Assembly (NCBI GenBank): GCA_030522415.1
Contig: CM060121.1
Coordinates: 26,460,912-26,524,911, forward strand
Length of the DNA: 64,000 bases
From: Channallabes apus
Taxonomy: Eukaryota > Chordata > Actinopteri > Siluriformes > Clariidae
Direction: 5' to 3'
The notes beneath the pieces are model-generated. The model was given only the letters and a program-made list of their open reading frames with translations, searched no databases and was not told where the DNA came from. Position numbers and translations under genes: made by a program. Of this stretch, positions 35,118-45,878 are shown piece by piece. Numbering within the stretch: position 1 is the stretch's first letter; every line of letters begins with the position of its first letter.

Positions 35118-36732
35118 CAGTGGTGTGAAAAACTATTTGCCCCTTCCTGATTTCTTATTCTTTTGCATGTTTGTCACCCTTAAATGTTTCTGCTCATCAA
35201 AAACCGTTAACTATTAGTCAAAGATAACATAATTGAACACAAAATTTTTAAATGAAGGTTTACGTTATTAAGGGAGAAAAAAAACTCCGAATCTACTTGG
35301 CCCTGTGTGAAAAAGTGATTGCCCCCCTTGTTAAAAATAACTTAACTGTGGTTTATCACACCTGAGTTCAATTTCTGTAGTCAGCCCCAGGCCTGATTAC
35401 TGCCACACCTGTTTCAATCAAGAAATCACTTAAATAGGAGCTACCTGACACAGAGAAGTAGACCAAAAGCACCTCAAAAGCTAGGCATCATGCCAAGATC
35501 CAAAGAAATTCAGGAACAAATGAGAACAAAAGTAATTGAGATCTATCAGTCTGGTAAAGGTTATAAAGCCATTTCTAAAGCTTTGGGACTCCAGCGAACC
35601 ACAGTGAGAGCCATTATCCACAAATGGCAAAAACATGGAACAGTGGTGAACCTTCCCAGGAGTGGCCGGCCGACCAAAATTACCCCGAGAGCGCAGAGAC
35701 GACTCATCCGAGAGGCCACAAAAGACCCCAGGACAACATCTAAAGAACTGCAGGCCTCACTTGCCTCAATTAAGGTCAGTGTTCACGACTCCACCATAAG
35801 AAAGAGACTGGGCAAAAACGGCCTGCATGGCAGATTTCCAAGGCGCAAACCACTTTTAAGCAAAAAGAACATTAAGGCTCATCTCAATTTTGCTAAAAAA
35901 ACATCTCAATGATTACCAAGACTTTTGGGAAAATACCTTGTGGACCGACGAGACAAAAGTTGAACTTTTTGGAAGGTGCGTGTCCCGTTACATCTGGCGT
36001 AAAAGTAACACAGCATTTCAGAAAAAGAACATCATACCAACAGTAAAATATGGTGGTGGTAGTGTGATGGTCTGGGGTTGTTTTGCTGCTTCAGGACCTG
36101 GAAGGCTTGCTGTGATAGATGGAACCATGAATTCTACTGTCTACCAAAAAATCCTGAAGGAGAATGTCCGGCCATCTGTTCGTCAACTCAAGCTGAAGCG
36201 ATCTTGAGTGCTGCAGCAGGACAATGACCCAAAACACACCATCAAATCCACCTCTGAATGGCTGAAGAAAAACAAAATGAAGACTTTGGAGTGGCCTAGT
36301 CAAAGTCCTGACCTGAATCCTATTGAGATGTTGTGGCATGACCTTAAAAAGGCGGTTCATGCTAGAAAACCCTCAAATAAAGCTGAATTACAACAATTCT
36401 GCAAAGATGAGTGGGCCAAAATTCCTCCAGAGCGCTGTAAAAGACTCGTTGCAAGTTATCGCAAACGCTTGATTGCAGTTATTGCTGCTAAGGGTGGCCC
36501 AACCAGCTATTAGGTTCAGGGGGCAATTACTTTTTCACACATGGCCATGTAGGTTTGGATTTTTTTTCTCCCTAAATAATAAAACCCCTCATTTAAAAAC
36601 TGCATTTTGTGTTCAATTACGTTATCTTTGACTAATAGTTAAATGTGTTTGATGATCAGAAACATTTTGTGTGACAAACATGCAAAAAAAAAAAGAAATC
36701 AGGAAGGGGGCAAATAGTTTTTCACACCAGTG
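35118..36732 (+). mobile_element. Full-length Tc1-like transposon, IR/DR type
   Basis: The inverted repeats are about 215 bases each (35118-35333 and 36518-36732). Each has an outer direct repeat (ggtgtgaaaaactatttgcc) and an inner one (tgtgtgaaaaagtgattgcc), the IR/DR architecture of the Sleeping Beauty-type Tc1 subgroup. The left end sits at a TA in LINE sequence and the right end at TAAATATATA. The transposase inside is mutated. Confidence 0.93.
35490..36513 (+). pseudogene. Tc1 transposase with one frameshift and one stop
   Basis: Compared with the open copy at 61837-62889, this gene has one extra A in a seven-A run (35894-35900), which shifts the frame. It also has a TGA at 36205-36207 where the open copy has a tryptophan codon. 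Otherwise the paired DNA-binding region, the DETK block with the first D, the QQDNDPKHT block and the [14 protein letters not shown] block are all readable, and the natural C-terminus GGPTSY is kept. The lesions are few, so it died recently. Confidence 0.92.
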
Positions 36733-37285
36733 TAAATATATATATATATATATATATATTTACGGCGGGGGGAGGAGATTGTAGGACGACTTGCGCACAC
36801 ACACACACACACTAACGGAATCACTGCTGTCTGGCTCACGGATTACATAAATTGTCTGAATAACAGATTATATTATAAAATCTAACTAAATAACTGAGTA
36901 CATAAGACTAGAAGCGCCGCGCCAGCGTCACCTACTTTTAACGCGGTTCACCGGTCATTATGACCGCCTATTGTTTTGAATAGGAAGCTGTCGCTGACAC
37001 ACAATGATCGCTAGATGGCGCCTTCACCCAAAGCAAATAGTTTAGCTCCAAGATCAACTTGCACTTGGACAATGCGCCATTCATTCCCGCGTTGATAATC
37101 AGCAATATTTTTTTTTCATATTCAACTGAGAAAAACCTACTACAGAGTCTCTCTAAGGGGACAAAAGAAGAGAAAAAAAACGGCAGAAGAAAAAAAAACA
37201 AGTCATGTTTTGCATTATAACCCAAAACTTTTGAGATATAACCAAAATCTTTTGCGCGGACCTAACGCGTTTTTTTATATATATA
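36733..37285. other. No gene; AT array and spacer
   Basis: An AT array at 36737-36760, a short CA run at 36796-36811, then sequence with only short frames. Part of 36810-36835 (acacactaacggaatcactg) echoes the fold-back element at 20225 and could be a scrap of it. Confidence 0.5.
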
Positions 37286-37286
37286 A

Positions 37287-38027
37287 TTGGGATGGGCAAT
37301 AAAACGGTATCTGTATTTATTGACGGTACACCATTGTCGATAACGATAAAAAAAATGTTCGGTATGAAGCGCTATAATAAAATGCGGCTGGCAGGCTGAG
37401 CGTGCGCCTTGCCATAATCTCAACAGCCTATCAGATCTCCCGATGAATGAGCCTGCCACGAGTGACCAGGAAACAGCCAATAAGCTCACGCAGCCACGCC
37501 GCGTTGTGTCATCACCAACTCATGTCAGAATAACACATGTGAAAATGAGTGCCGTGCCACGCAGCAGGGAGGAGATTGTGAATCAAAAAGGATGCATCAG
37601 CTCACCATTTTTTTTTTGGTTTCTTTTCTTCTGATCAACACCAAAACAATGTGTGTAAGCGTAGCAAAAAACAAACAAACAAACAAACAAACAACGAAAC
37701 AAAAAAAACGGCCTGGCCAAGTACTGTATGGAAACACAAGCAACTTGCGTGTGCGATGGAGAGGTACTCAGCAACAATGCCTTATGAAAAACCCTCCAAG
37801 CGATACACTGATGTAACCCACGTGATCACGTACTAAATTGTCAAAGAAATACTTAAACTTAGTATTTTATAAAGACGAAAATCCTTGCACTTTATTGTTT
37901 TATCCGTCTGATAAAAGTAATTGGTTGGAAACCGCATATTTTCCCGGAAACCCCACGGGTGAATTTATTGCGCTGCTCTCATGGGGTCTACGATAACCAT
38001 AATTTTTCGATATATCGCGCAGCCCTA
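37287..38027. mobile_element. hAT-type non-autonomous element
   Basis: Starts tgggatgggcaataaaacgg and ends cgatatatcgcgcagcccta, the terminus shared with the hAT MITE at 39162. The interior contains short frames with no complete BED finger or hATC dimerisation region. An AAAC array lies at 37672-37692. Confidence 0.6.
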
Positions 38028-38034
38028 GTGTATA

Positions 38035-38276
38035 CAGTGGCTTGCAAAAGTATTCAGCCACCTTCAACATTTCCACAGTTTGTCACATTACAGCCACAAA
38101 CATGAATCAATTTTATAGGAATTCCACGTGAAAGACCAATACAAAGTGGTGTACACGTGAGAAGTGGAACGAAAATCATACATGATTCCAAACATTTTTT
38201 ACAAATAAATAACTGCAAAGTGGAGTGACAAAATGTGGAAAAGTTCAAGGGGGCCGAATACTTTTGCAAGCCACTG
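38035..38276. mobile_element. 242-base Tc1/mariner MITE
   Basis: Ends cagtggcttgcaaaagtatt and aatacttttgcaagccactg are exact inverses, flanked by TA at 38033-38034 and 38277-38278. No coding capacity. It abuts the right end of the hAT element at 38027. Confidence 0.93.
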
Positions 38277-38279
38277 TAT

Positions 38280-39026
38280 ATACACTCAACAACTGGACTC
38301 GGTCGCGGTGTTTTGGCCGCTTACACTCCGCTATCTGTGAATAAAGTTAATTAATAGTTGCGTAATCATCCACATATCGTTTCTTTGGATGTATTGCTAC
38401 ACAACCTTGCAAAAAAAATAAAAATACCTGTGCATCCCAGCCACCAGCCCCCCCTCAGAAAGAACTTTTACCACAGGGGGTAATATAGTCACATGTACTG
38501 TACTTGTGCAGCATTAAATCCAGAGATAGATTGAACCAGCTGTTTTTTCTTGCTCACAATTTGTAATGTTGCAGTGTACAGATATATGTGCGAATAATGA
38601 TGGTTGCTTCCTCTACTTGAAAGCTCATATTTGATTATTATAATTTGTAGTGTTTACAGAGTTTGAGGTTTACTGTGTATTGTTATTATTGACATTTTAC
38701 AGATGTTGATCTGCCTCACAGTTTGCTTTAGTGTTCAGTGTTTACTCTTTACAATTGCACACATTTTGTAACATTTTATTTATTAAGTTTAAGAGTCTCT
38801 TTAACAATTATATTTAGTTTATTATAAGACATAAGAGACTATATTTTTGTTAAATTTTAGTTTTTGACTATTAAAATTATTTGCCTTAGTAATGTTGGTA
38901 AATTAAAATAAAGCGGTTAAATTCTATTTTTTTTTTCTATAATGAAATGAAAATTTTTTTTCTATAATGTTTTTGATATGAAACATTATATCGTGATATT
39001 ATTTTTTGCTGTATCGCCCAGCCCTA

Positions 39027-39027
<1 letters not shown>
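38280..39027. mobile_element. Probable hAT right-end fragment and spacer
   Basis: The right part ends tgctgtatcgcccagcccta, a terminus like those at 38027 and 39646, preceded by AT-rich sequence (38760-38990) of the sort that fills hAT 3' ends. I cannot find the matching left end, so the element may be truncated or its left end lost. Confidence 0.4.
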
Positions 39028-39028
<1 letters not shown>

Positions 39029-39079
<51 letters not shown>

Positions 39080-39113
39080 AAATACAGTGTCTCTCTCTTT
39101 TCCTCTTTCCACG

Positions 39114-39153
<40 letters not shown>
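39029..39153. repeat. AT array and CA array
   Basis: AT/TA units at 39029-39080 with two interruptions, then a 35-base CA array at 39119-39153 preceded by gcacgcgcgc. Confidence 0.93.
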
Positions 39154-39155
<2 letters not shown>

Positions 39156-39161
39156 GTATAT

Positions 39162-39646
39162 TAGGGCTGCACGATATTAGGAAAATATGCAATAATGATA
39201 TTGTTGTTGAATATTGCGATAACGATATTTCTTGCGATATAACGTTTCCCTAGAGAAATGCATTTTTTTATTATTATTATTGCCTATTTTATTATTTATT
39301 TATTTATTTATATGTAATGATCATACTAAAATAAACAGGTAATAGATATTCGTCTGATGTAATTAAATCTAATTCAGGCTAAAAAGAAACTATATGTCAA
39401 GGAAGTTGCAAATATTTAGACTTCAAAACACTATGAATGACTTAAACCCCTCAGCAGATATTCTGACTTCTGGTTTGCTGTTACTATAAACCTGGCAACA
39501 CAATATGAATTACTTTCAAACATGACTTTTTATTTATTTGTAACCATACACTCATCAGTTTCATTTATCGCAATTCTTTGCGATACAGATATTGCGTATA
39601 CCATTATCGCGATAACGATCATTTCTCGATATATCGTGCAGCCCTA
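39162..39646. mobile_element. hAT MITE with 16-base perfect ends
   Basis: tagggctgcacgatat at the left and atatcgtgcagcccta at the right are exact inverses. Subterminal pairs (gcgataacgatatt / ttatcgcgataacgatc) extend the symmetry. Flanking octamers gtgtatat and gtgcccat are only partly alike, so the 8-base target duplication is eroded or absent. Confidence 0.85.
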
Positions 39647-39649
39647 GTG

Positions 39650-40259
39650 CCCATATATGTGGGTGTACAGGAATATACAGTAATAACATTTATATAATAA
39701 CATTTATCATAGCAGTAGTTATGAGAGTTACTGGCAAGTTTTTTCAGAGGAACTTCATGGACTTGAAAGAAACCCCTCTATATACAGTATATATAGAGAT
39801 GTTTCTACATGAGGTGAGTGTGTGAGAGTAACCCAAGGTCAGGAATGAACCACAAACACTAGCGCTATGAGATAACGGCGGTACCCATGGAATTGTTTTC
39901 CAACCTGATTTTCTGATTTGTCAATTAAATCTTGATTATTTTTTAAATATTTTTTTCACTAAAGATGAAAGGCTACATTTAAAAAAAAAAAACTCCTTGT
40001 TCCAACACGGCCAGCCTTTACAAGTGTGCTCGGTTCATATTTCATTACCCTTTTACACAGAATTAGCTACGCTGCACGTTTAGCCGGCGCGAGCCAGTCG
40101 CGGCTTTATTACACGCCGACTCGTTAAACCTTTTACACAATGTACTGAATATGAACTTCTTTGTTTCTATTTATTTTCTCGCTGTACGCATCTTCGTGTC
40201 AGCGTTGTGCAATTTTTATATTGGATTCACTATAGCAAGAATGAGTAAACGACTGACAG

Positions 40260-40296
<37 letters not shown>

Positions 40297-40479
40297 GACG
40301 AGAGACAGGAAGTAAAAGTGTCTGTCTGGTGTGACCCTGATGTGAGCACAGATTCTCATTCTTAAATCTGCGAGTCTGTGTTGTGTGTAGTGTATTGTAC
40401 ATACATGTGTGTGTGTTTTGTATATGTGCGTGTCTAGACATTAGAGGATCTGCGGTTAAGTCAGACCCAACTGATGACT

Positions 40480-40480
<1 letters not shown>
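39650..40480. other. No gene recognised
   Basis: Includes a GA array at 40265-40294. Frames through it are low complexity. Confidence 0.45.

Positions 40481-40481
<1 letters not shown>

Positions 40482-40524
<43 letters not shown>
40482..40524. repeat. CT array next to a candidate acceptor
   Basis: About 21 CT units that run into ttttttcctcgttccatctt, extending the pyrimidine tract upstream of the acceptor at 40563-40564. Confidence 0.9.
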
Positions 40525-40529
<5 letters not shown>

Positions 40530-40564
40530 CCTCGTTCCATCTTTGTTATCTTTCTTTCTTTCAG

Positions 40565-40626
40565 GTTTCACTGAGCTTCTCTTCAGTCGCTCCCCGTACA
40601 TGGTAACACAGGACTGAGGACGAGTG
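40565..40626 (+). other. Candidate non-coding 5' exon of the STAT5 gene
   Basis: A 62-base segment with a strong acceptor (tatctttctttctttcag) and a near-consensus donor (gtggtaagtc). The STAT5 start codon lies directly after a splice acceptor, so at least one upstream 5' UTR exon must exist; this is the best-formed candidate I can find on the same strand. It contains an upstream ATG with a five-codon frame (MVTQD, stop). No sequence match to a known UTR is claimed, so ownership is inference. Confidence 0.35.
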
Positions 40627-40629
40627 GTA

Positions 40630-41755
40630 AGTCAGCAGTTGTGTGCGAATATGTGTGTGTATGTGTGTGTGTATGCGGCGTTTAGGCGTATATACTGTAC
40701 CGAAAAAAAAAAAGGATATAAGAAAAAACACCAGAAGCATTTGAATCAAACAGAAAGTGATAGTAAGATTAAGTTAAATAGCCGGGCAGTCCTGAGCCCT
40801 CTGGTTTTTTTTTTCTGCACGGAGCGCGCGGGTTCAGCTAGCAGACCACCGCAGCCCACAACAAAGCAGCGTCGACTGGAAACGGCTGCTCTTCTGTGTG
40901 GTTAGTTAACTGGAAATTTACGGTTCACATGTCTGTGTTGTCATACAAATAACACGAACATACCTGCGAGCGTACGTGTGTGTGTGTGTCTGTGTGGTTA
41001 CGGGAAATCGGTGGTGTGTGTTTTATGTGTAGGAGTGGTATATTGCTAGGAAATCGTCTATATGTATTTATATATATACTGTATGTGTGTATGTATATAT
41101 AATATATATATATGTGTGTGTGTGTTGTGTATCGTGGTGATACAGGTCAGGAAGAGGCGGAGCTATGCATGCGGTTACGTTCCTGCTTTAAGCGGCCATA
41201 TTTGCTAGTTTCCTTTTTGAATGAAAAACCGCGCGTCTGAGTCGAGTGGAGTTATTTATTACTCTGGACCGCCGCGTTGACATCGAGTATAAAAGCACTA
41301 GTGGCGAAAATGTTTTTTTTATATGAATCAATTGTTTATCGAACAGGACGATCATGAAGCTGAAGCGTTCCACTTCCAGTTCCAAGTTCACATCAGTGGT
41401 TTCGGTGTGACGCGTCATGTACGTCATACTTTCCGTCACATCTCAAGTGAAACATCACTGAAGTGGATTGTTTTTCTTTTCTTTTTTGTCCTGGTGTGTG
41501 TGTGTGTGTGTTCACTTTTTTTTTTCCTAAATAATTTGCTAACTCGTCTGTCTTTTGGGCTGACTTGTCACGGTTTTACCGTATTTGTTCCTGTTATTTG
41601 TTTTCTTTTGATTTTTGTGAACAAAGGCGGTTGACATTTGAACTAGTTTTTAATGTTAATTAAAAACAATACTATTAATGGTATAGTGAGTATACTAACT
41701 ATACAAGTATAAGAAACAACGATAAATATAAAAATGATGCTACTGACAATAAAAA
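40630..41755. other. No gene recognised
   Basis: TG runs near 40975, 41110 and 41500. The frames at 40624 and 41323 show no recognisable domain. A somewhat GC-richer patch at 40800-40880 and 41150-41290 could be promoter-like but offers no diagnostic site. Confidence 0.4.
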
Positions 41756-41756
41756 C

Positions 41757-42240
41757 AAGGGGCGTTCAAGTCTAACCGGGACTCGTGGTGGAAATTTCTG
41801 GTAAATGAAGGCGGAAAGTCAATTGACATTTACAGAAGACTACAAGCAAGGTACAGTGATGAGACTCTTACGGTAGCTGCAGTGAAACATTTGAATTGTG
41901 CAAACGTTTTAAAGGAGGCCGCACGTCCGTGAATGAGGAACCTCGTCGGAGCCCGATGCAGTCGTTCCTCTGAACGTTCAGCGAGTGAAAGGCCTGATCC
42001 TTGAGAATCAACGGATAACCTTCCACCATCCTGTGGAATCATTCACAAACACCGCTTGAACGTTACAGAAACTCAGCTGAGAGACATCTGCTCAGTCCTG
42101 ACCTCGTGTCATGCCAAGGAGTTCCTGGGAGGCCAGGGTTCCGATCATGGCTTCGGCGTAATGAGAGAAACCTTTTTCCTCAATGGTGTCCAAGCCAAGT
42201 GCATTAGTGTAGCTGGGAGTGTAGATTTTTTTTTTACTCT
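41757..42240 (+). pseudogene. Mariner-like element, N-terminal region and C-terminal scrap
   Basis: Opens with a terminal motif gttcaagtctaaccgggact (also at 54960). Broken frames then give SIDIYRRLQARYSDETL, the mariner N-terminal helix-turn-helix region, followed by FKGGRTSVNEEPR-like sequence. After a large deletion it rejoins the aggagttcctgggaggccag landmark (42117) and the CISVAG C-terminus. Dead. Confidence 0.72.
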
Positions 42241-42244
42241 CAGT

Positions 42245-43308
42245 GAAGCACAATCAAAAGTACCAATCTGACTTAAATTCTCCTACCTATCTAATGAACT
42301 TCATGTGATTAGCTTCCAGTCTCACTGCACAGACTGACGTCGTGTGGAAAGTATAGAGAGAAACGTCAGATTGAATGCACATTGAAAAAATAACCTCCTA
42401 TTCCAACAAAGACAATAAAATCACTGTACAAAGCGTCAGAGAGCACGCTAAAACCCTCATTATTTTATTTTATTTTTCGCTTAATTTGATGGATTTGATG
42501 AATGAACGTATTTTAAAGCCTCTTTGTTAGACCAGCAGCAATCATTTCCTACTCGCTCCAAGCATAATTAGCTTCTTCTTCTTTTTTTTTTTGCTAACCG
42601 TCAGGAAAATGATGATTAGCGCTCACTTAATATTGGACAGGGGCATCACGGACTAATGATTTTCATTGAGTAAAAGGAATCCAAAGTCCACCCTTCAGTC
42701 ATTCAGTGCGATTTAGGCAGCAGGACGTCACCAAGATGCGTTTAAACGCGACTGATGTATTAATAGTACCTAGAAACAGTGAACTGTTACTCTTACTCCT
42801 ATGAACATCCATGGTGATGTAATGTCATGTGATGAACTGGGATTTGAAGAGACAATTGAAAATGAATTCTGAGCTTCTTCTTTGTTTTTTTGTTTTTTTA
42901 ATGGACAAGTTAAAAAACATTGCGTGATGAACTTGCGTTAATATAATTTGGATACCCACCTGTAGTCTATTCTGTATCTCTATAAAAACACACACCTTCG
43001 CAGTAGTGTGTAAGAGCTTGTTTCTAGGAAAAGGTCAATTGAATCTGGGTCAAGATTAAATCCGAGTGAGCGGTGAGCACAGCGCCAAGGTGACAGATCC
43101 AAGCGGTGCACTTCACAGGGAGATTGTGTCTTCCCCACAGCATAGTGGATTGGCTGCTGATTATCTGCAGCTGGTCCTAGATTCCTCAAGAGAAATCTCT
43201 CTGAAGTGAAATGAGTGAGAAGCCTTGAGAAGAATTACACTCATTACACCTCCACAATAGTGTACTGTTCAGTCAGAGAGTACTACACGTGAACCAACTT
43301 TAGGCCTT
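42245..43308. other. No gene recognised
   Basis: T-rich runs near 42460 and 42580; no exon or repeat end recognised. Confidence 0.45.
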
Positions 43309-43309
43309 T

Positions 43310-44045
43310 AGGTTATCCATGAGGAACCATCCAAATGATCTTCAGGATAAGTGTTTGGAACCATCTCAACTCATGTTTAGGGTGTGCCTACAGTATATGG
43401 AACCATCTCACTGATCTTTAGAGGATCCATGTGGAATCATCCACAAAAAATCTACAGTAAATGGTATCCATGTAGAACCGTCCAAATCCATGTGGAACCA
43501 ACTTATCTCTAGTTTATCTATCCAACGGATCCTTAGCGTAGCTACTGTATGTGGAACCATCCAACTGATCTTTAGTTTATCTGCATGGATCATGCATCTG
43601 ATCTTTACTGTATCCATGTAGAACCACCCGACTGCTTTTTAGTGTATCCACAACAAAATTTATGGTATGTATGTGGAATTCTCCAAATGATTCTTCAGTT
43701 ATACATGTGGAACCATCCAACTGTTCTTTAGGGTACATACAGTATGTGGAACCATCCACAACAAACTTTAGTGCATCTATATGGAATCACCCAACTATTC
43801 CTTAGTGTATCCGTGTGGAACCATTCAACTGATATTTAGGTTATCCATGTGGAGCCATCCACAACAGTCTTTAGTGTATCTATTTGAAACCATCCAACTG
43901 CTCTTTAGGGCATCTATGTGGAACCATCCACGACAAAGTTTAGTGTATCCATGTGGAACCATCTAACTTATCTTTATTGCATCTACAGTACGTGGAACCA
44001 TCCAACTGATTTTTACGGTATCTACAGTATGTGCTAACATCCACA
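43310..44045. repeat. Minisatellite, unit about 38-45 bases
   Basis: Roughly 17 irregular units built around tatccatgtggaaccatcc followed by aactgatctttagtg. Units differ by substitutions and small indels. At least six units carry an extra CAGTA or CTGTA at one TA (43389, 43453, 43543, 43738, 43983, 44023). Frames through it give repetitive peptides and are not genes. Confidence 0.88.
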
Positions 44046-44049
44046 GCAC

Positions 44050-44815
44050 CAAAGAGTGAGTCGCAAGGCTGCATTAAACCCAGAGGTCTAGACGAGTCAC
44101 AGCAGTAAAAGTGCCACTGACATTAAACCCAGCATTAAGTCTACAGTTTGACAGAGAAAGACAGACAGAAGCTATAATCAGGTATGCTCTTATCTACTCC
44201 GGTTAACGATGTTCTACATAATGACCGAGCAGGGACTTCGGCCGGTTTAGCTATTACATCATAACACAAACATGAAAGGTAACAGAGACAGTTCACAGAC
44301 TCAGGGCTTGTCTGTGATAAAGTACGGGATGTAGACTGTTCAGATGAAAATGGTCATTTGGCTCACAAGTAAGTCCAGGACCCAGACACGACCTACTTAT
44401 CAAACTTTCTATATTTTCTATTGGGAAAAGTACAAATTAAAGAAATCCAACCGAGTTAAACTTTCTAAAATGCTTTGGTCATTATAGATTCTGAGAAAAG
44501 TCAATTATGCACAGTTGGCATGAATATGGAACGATTAATGGGGTAGAATTTGTGGAAGGTTGTGGGAGACAAAAGATGTGAGGATGTGAAGGGGCGGAGA
44601 AAATTGGTAGCATTGGAGTCCAGGTCTAGTGGACGTACTGTACTGTACTATATGTGGACCTCTGGGCAGTTATTAGTCTCATTGGGCTAGCGGTCACCAG
44701 TTTTGTTCCTTCTATTTTTGAGCAAACAGACAACAAAAACCTAGATCGTACTCGACCCTGACTTTCACAAAATTCTTCTTCGTGATTCTGTATACAATAT
44801 TTATATTTTTTTTAC
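44050..44815. other. No gene recognised
   Basis: Unique-looking sequence with no exon. Contains the triple footprint-like TACTGTACTGTACTA at 44636. Confidence 0.45.
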
Positions 44816-44819
44816 TATT

Positions 44820-45133
44820 TTTTTCCCCTAATTTTCAGAGTGTCCAATTCCTCCCAGTCACTAGGGGGCTCCCACATTAAGCTTCTAACACCATTCAGTT
44901 GGGAGGGCTGCAGACTATCACGTGATTCGGTTGGGAGCGGAGTAACACACTCGGAGGACAGCGCCATCCGCTCCCTCCGCTTCCGTGAGCTCACAGACGC
45001 CCCTGAATTGTTTGTAGAGCCGCATTCATGTGGGAGCGCGAGAACCTCTCATCCCTCCCCTCTGAGAGAGCTCGGCCAATCAGCTCTCTCTAGACCTCCA
45101 GCTGTGTGAGGATACACGCCACTCGGAGGCCCC
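44820..45133 (-). mobile_element. tRNA-derived SINE, second family, copy 2
   Basis: Shares gtccaattcctcccagtcac, tagggggctcccacattaag, cggaggacagcgccatccgc and ccactcggaggcccc with 6545-6960. It has deletions in the middle and in the tRNA-like head. Confidence 0.78.
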
Positions 45134-45344
45134 TGTATACAATATTTAAACTTAATGTCGGTAACTCCAGGTATGTAGAAAGAATTACAAAACCAACAAA
45201 ATAGCTGGAACTATGCTTGAGGAGAGCACAATGCAAGAAGTGTTTAATACATAATTCTGCGTGAATGACCAGCGCAAAACTTACAGGTACATAGTGTTCA
45301 AATATGTTCTCTTCATTCATTCAAATATGAACAATTTGTTTTTA

Positions 45345-45425
45345 ACACGGCAGTGGCGTTGTGGTCCCGGGTCGAGGGTTCGATTCACCTTGCTTGGTGG
45401 ATTTCCTCCGGTTGCCATTTCTTTT
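45345..45425 (+). mobile_element. Truncated SINE head
   Basis: cagtggcgttgtggtcccgg and gagggttcgattcacc keep A-box and B-box-like sequence; gcttggtggatttcctccgg is part of the SINE body seen at 27315. The rest is missing. Confidence 0.5.
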
Positions 45426-45429
45426 TTTC

Positions 45430-45784
45430 TTTTCATACAATGGATTTGATTTTAGCCCCCCAAAAAATATGTTGGGATTTTATACTACTAGTGGACGGCA
45501 AAACGTTAGTTAGTTAGTTAGTTGTCTGTATTTGTTGAGGTCCAGAAGATGGACGAAAGCCAGACATCTCACTTTAGCTGTTATAGCAACTATTTCCAGC
45601 ACTGCTATGAAATCCCCGTGCTGCTTGACGTCAGGGCCCTAATGCACACACAAAGGCAAAAAGTTCTCATTCAAGCCATGTATATCAGAATCTCTTGAAT
45701 ACTTTTATGTATGTGTGTATAAAATATGATTTTTCATGGCTCTATGCACAACTCTAATGTTTTTAAGATCAGATGTTATGCACG

Positions 45785-45878
<94 letters not shown>

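Larger units (their letters stand above)
33580..36732 (+). mobile_element. Composite Tc1 - LINE - Tc1 structure with Tc1 ends on both sides
   Basis: The left end cagtggtgtgaaaaactatt at 33580 and right end aatagtttttcacaccagtg at 36713-36732 are a Tc1 inverted pair, flanked by TA on both sides inside TA-rich sequence. Inside are the first 452 bases of a Tc1 (33580-34031), 1086 bases of a LINE (34032-35117), and a full-length 1615-base Tc1 (35118-36732) that supplies the right end. As both outer ends are intact, the unit could in principle be moved as one piece if transposase were supplied. Confidence 0.85.

Noticed and set aside
37443..37836. Intact hAT or ZBED transposase
   Set aside because: Only short overlapping frames exist; no complete BED zinc finger or hATC region could be identified.
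41150..41290. Promoter of STAT5
   Set aside because: It is locally GC-richer, but I see no clear initiator, CpG island or matching transcript, so it is only a possibility.
43606..43612. TACTGTA in the minisatellite as a footprint
   Set aside because: Sister units read tttagtgtatcc here, so this is a single G to C change, not an insertion.
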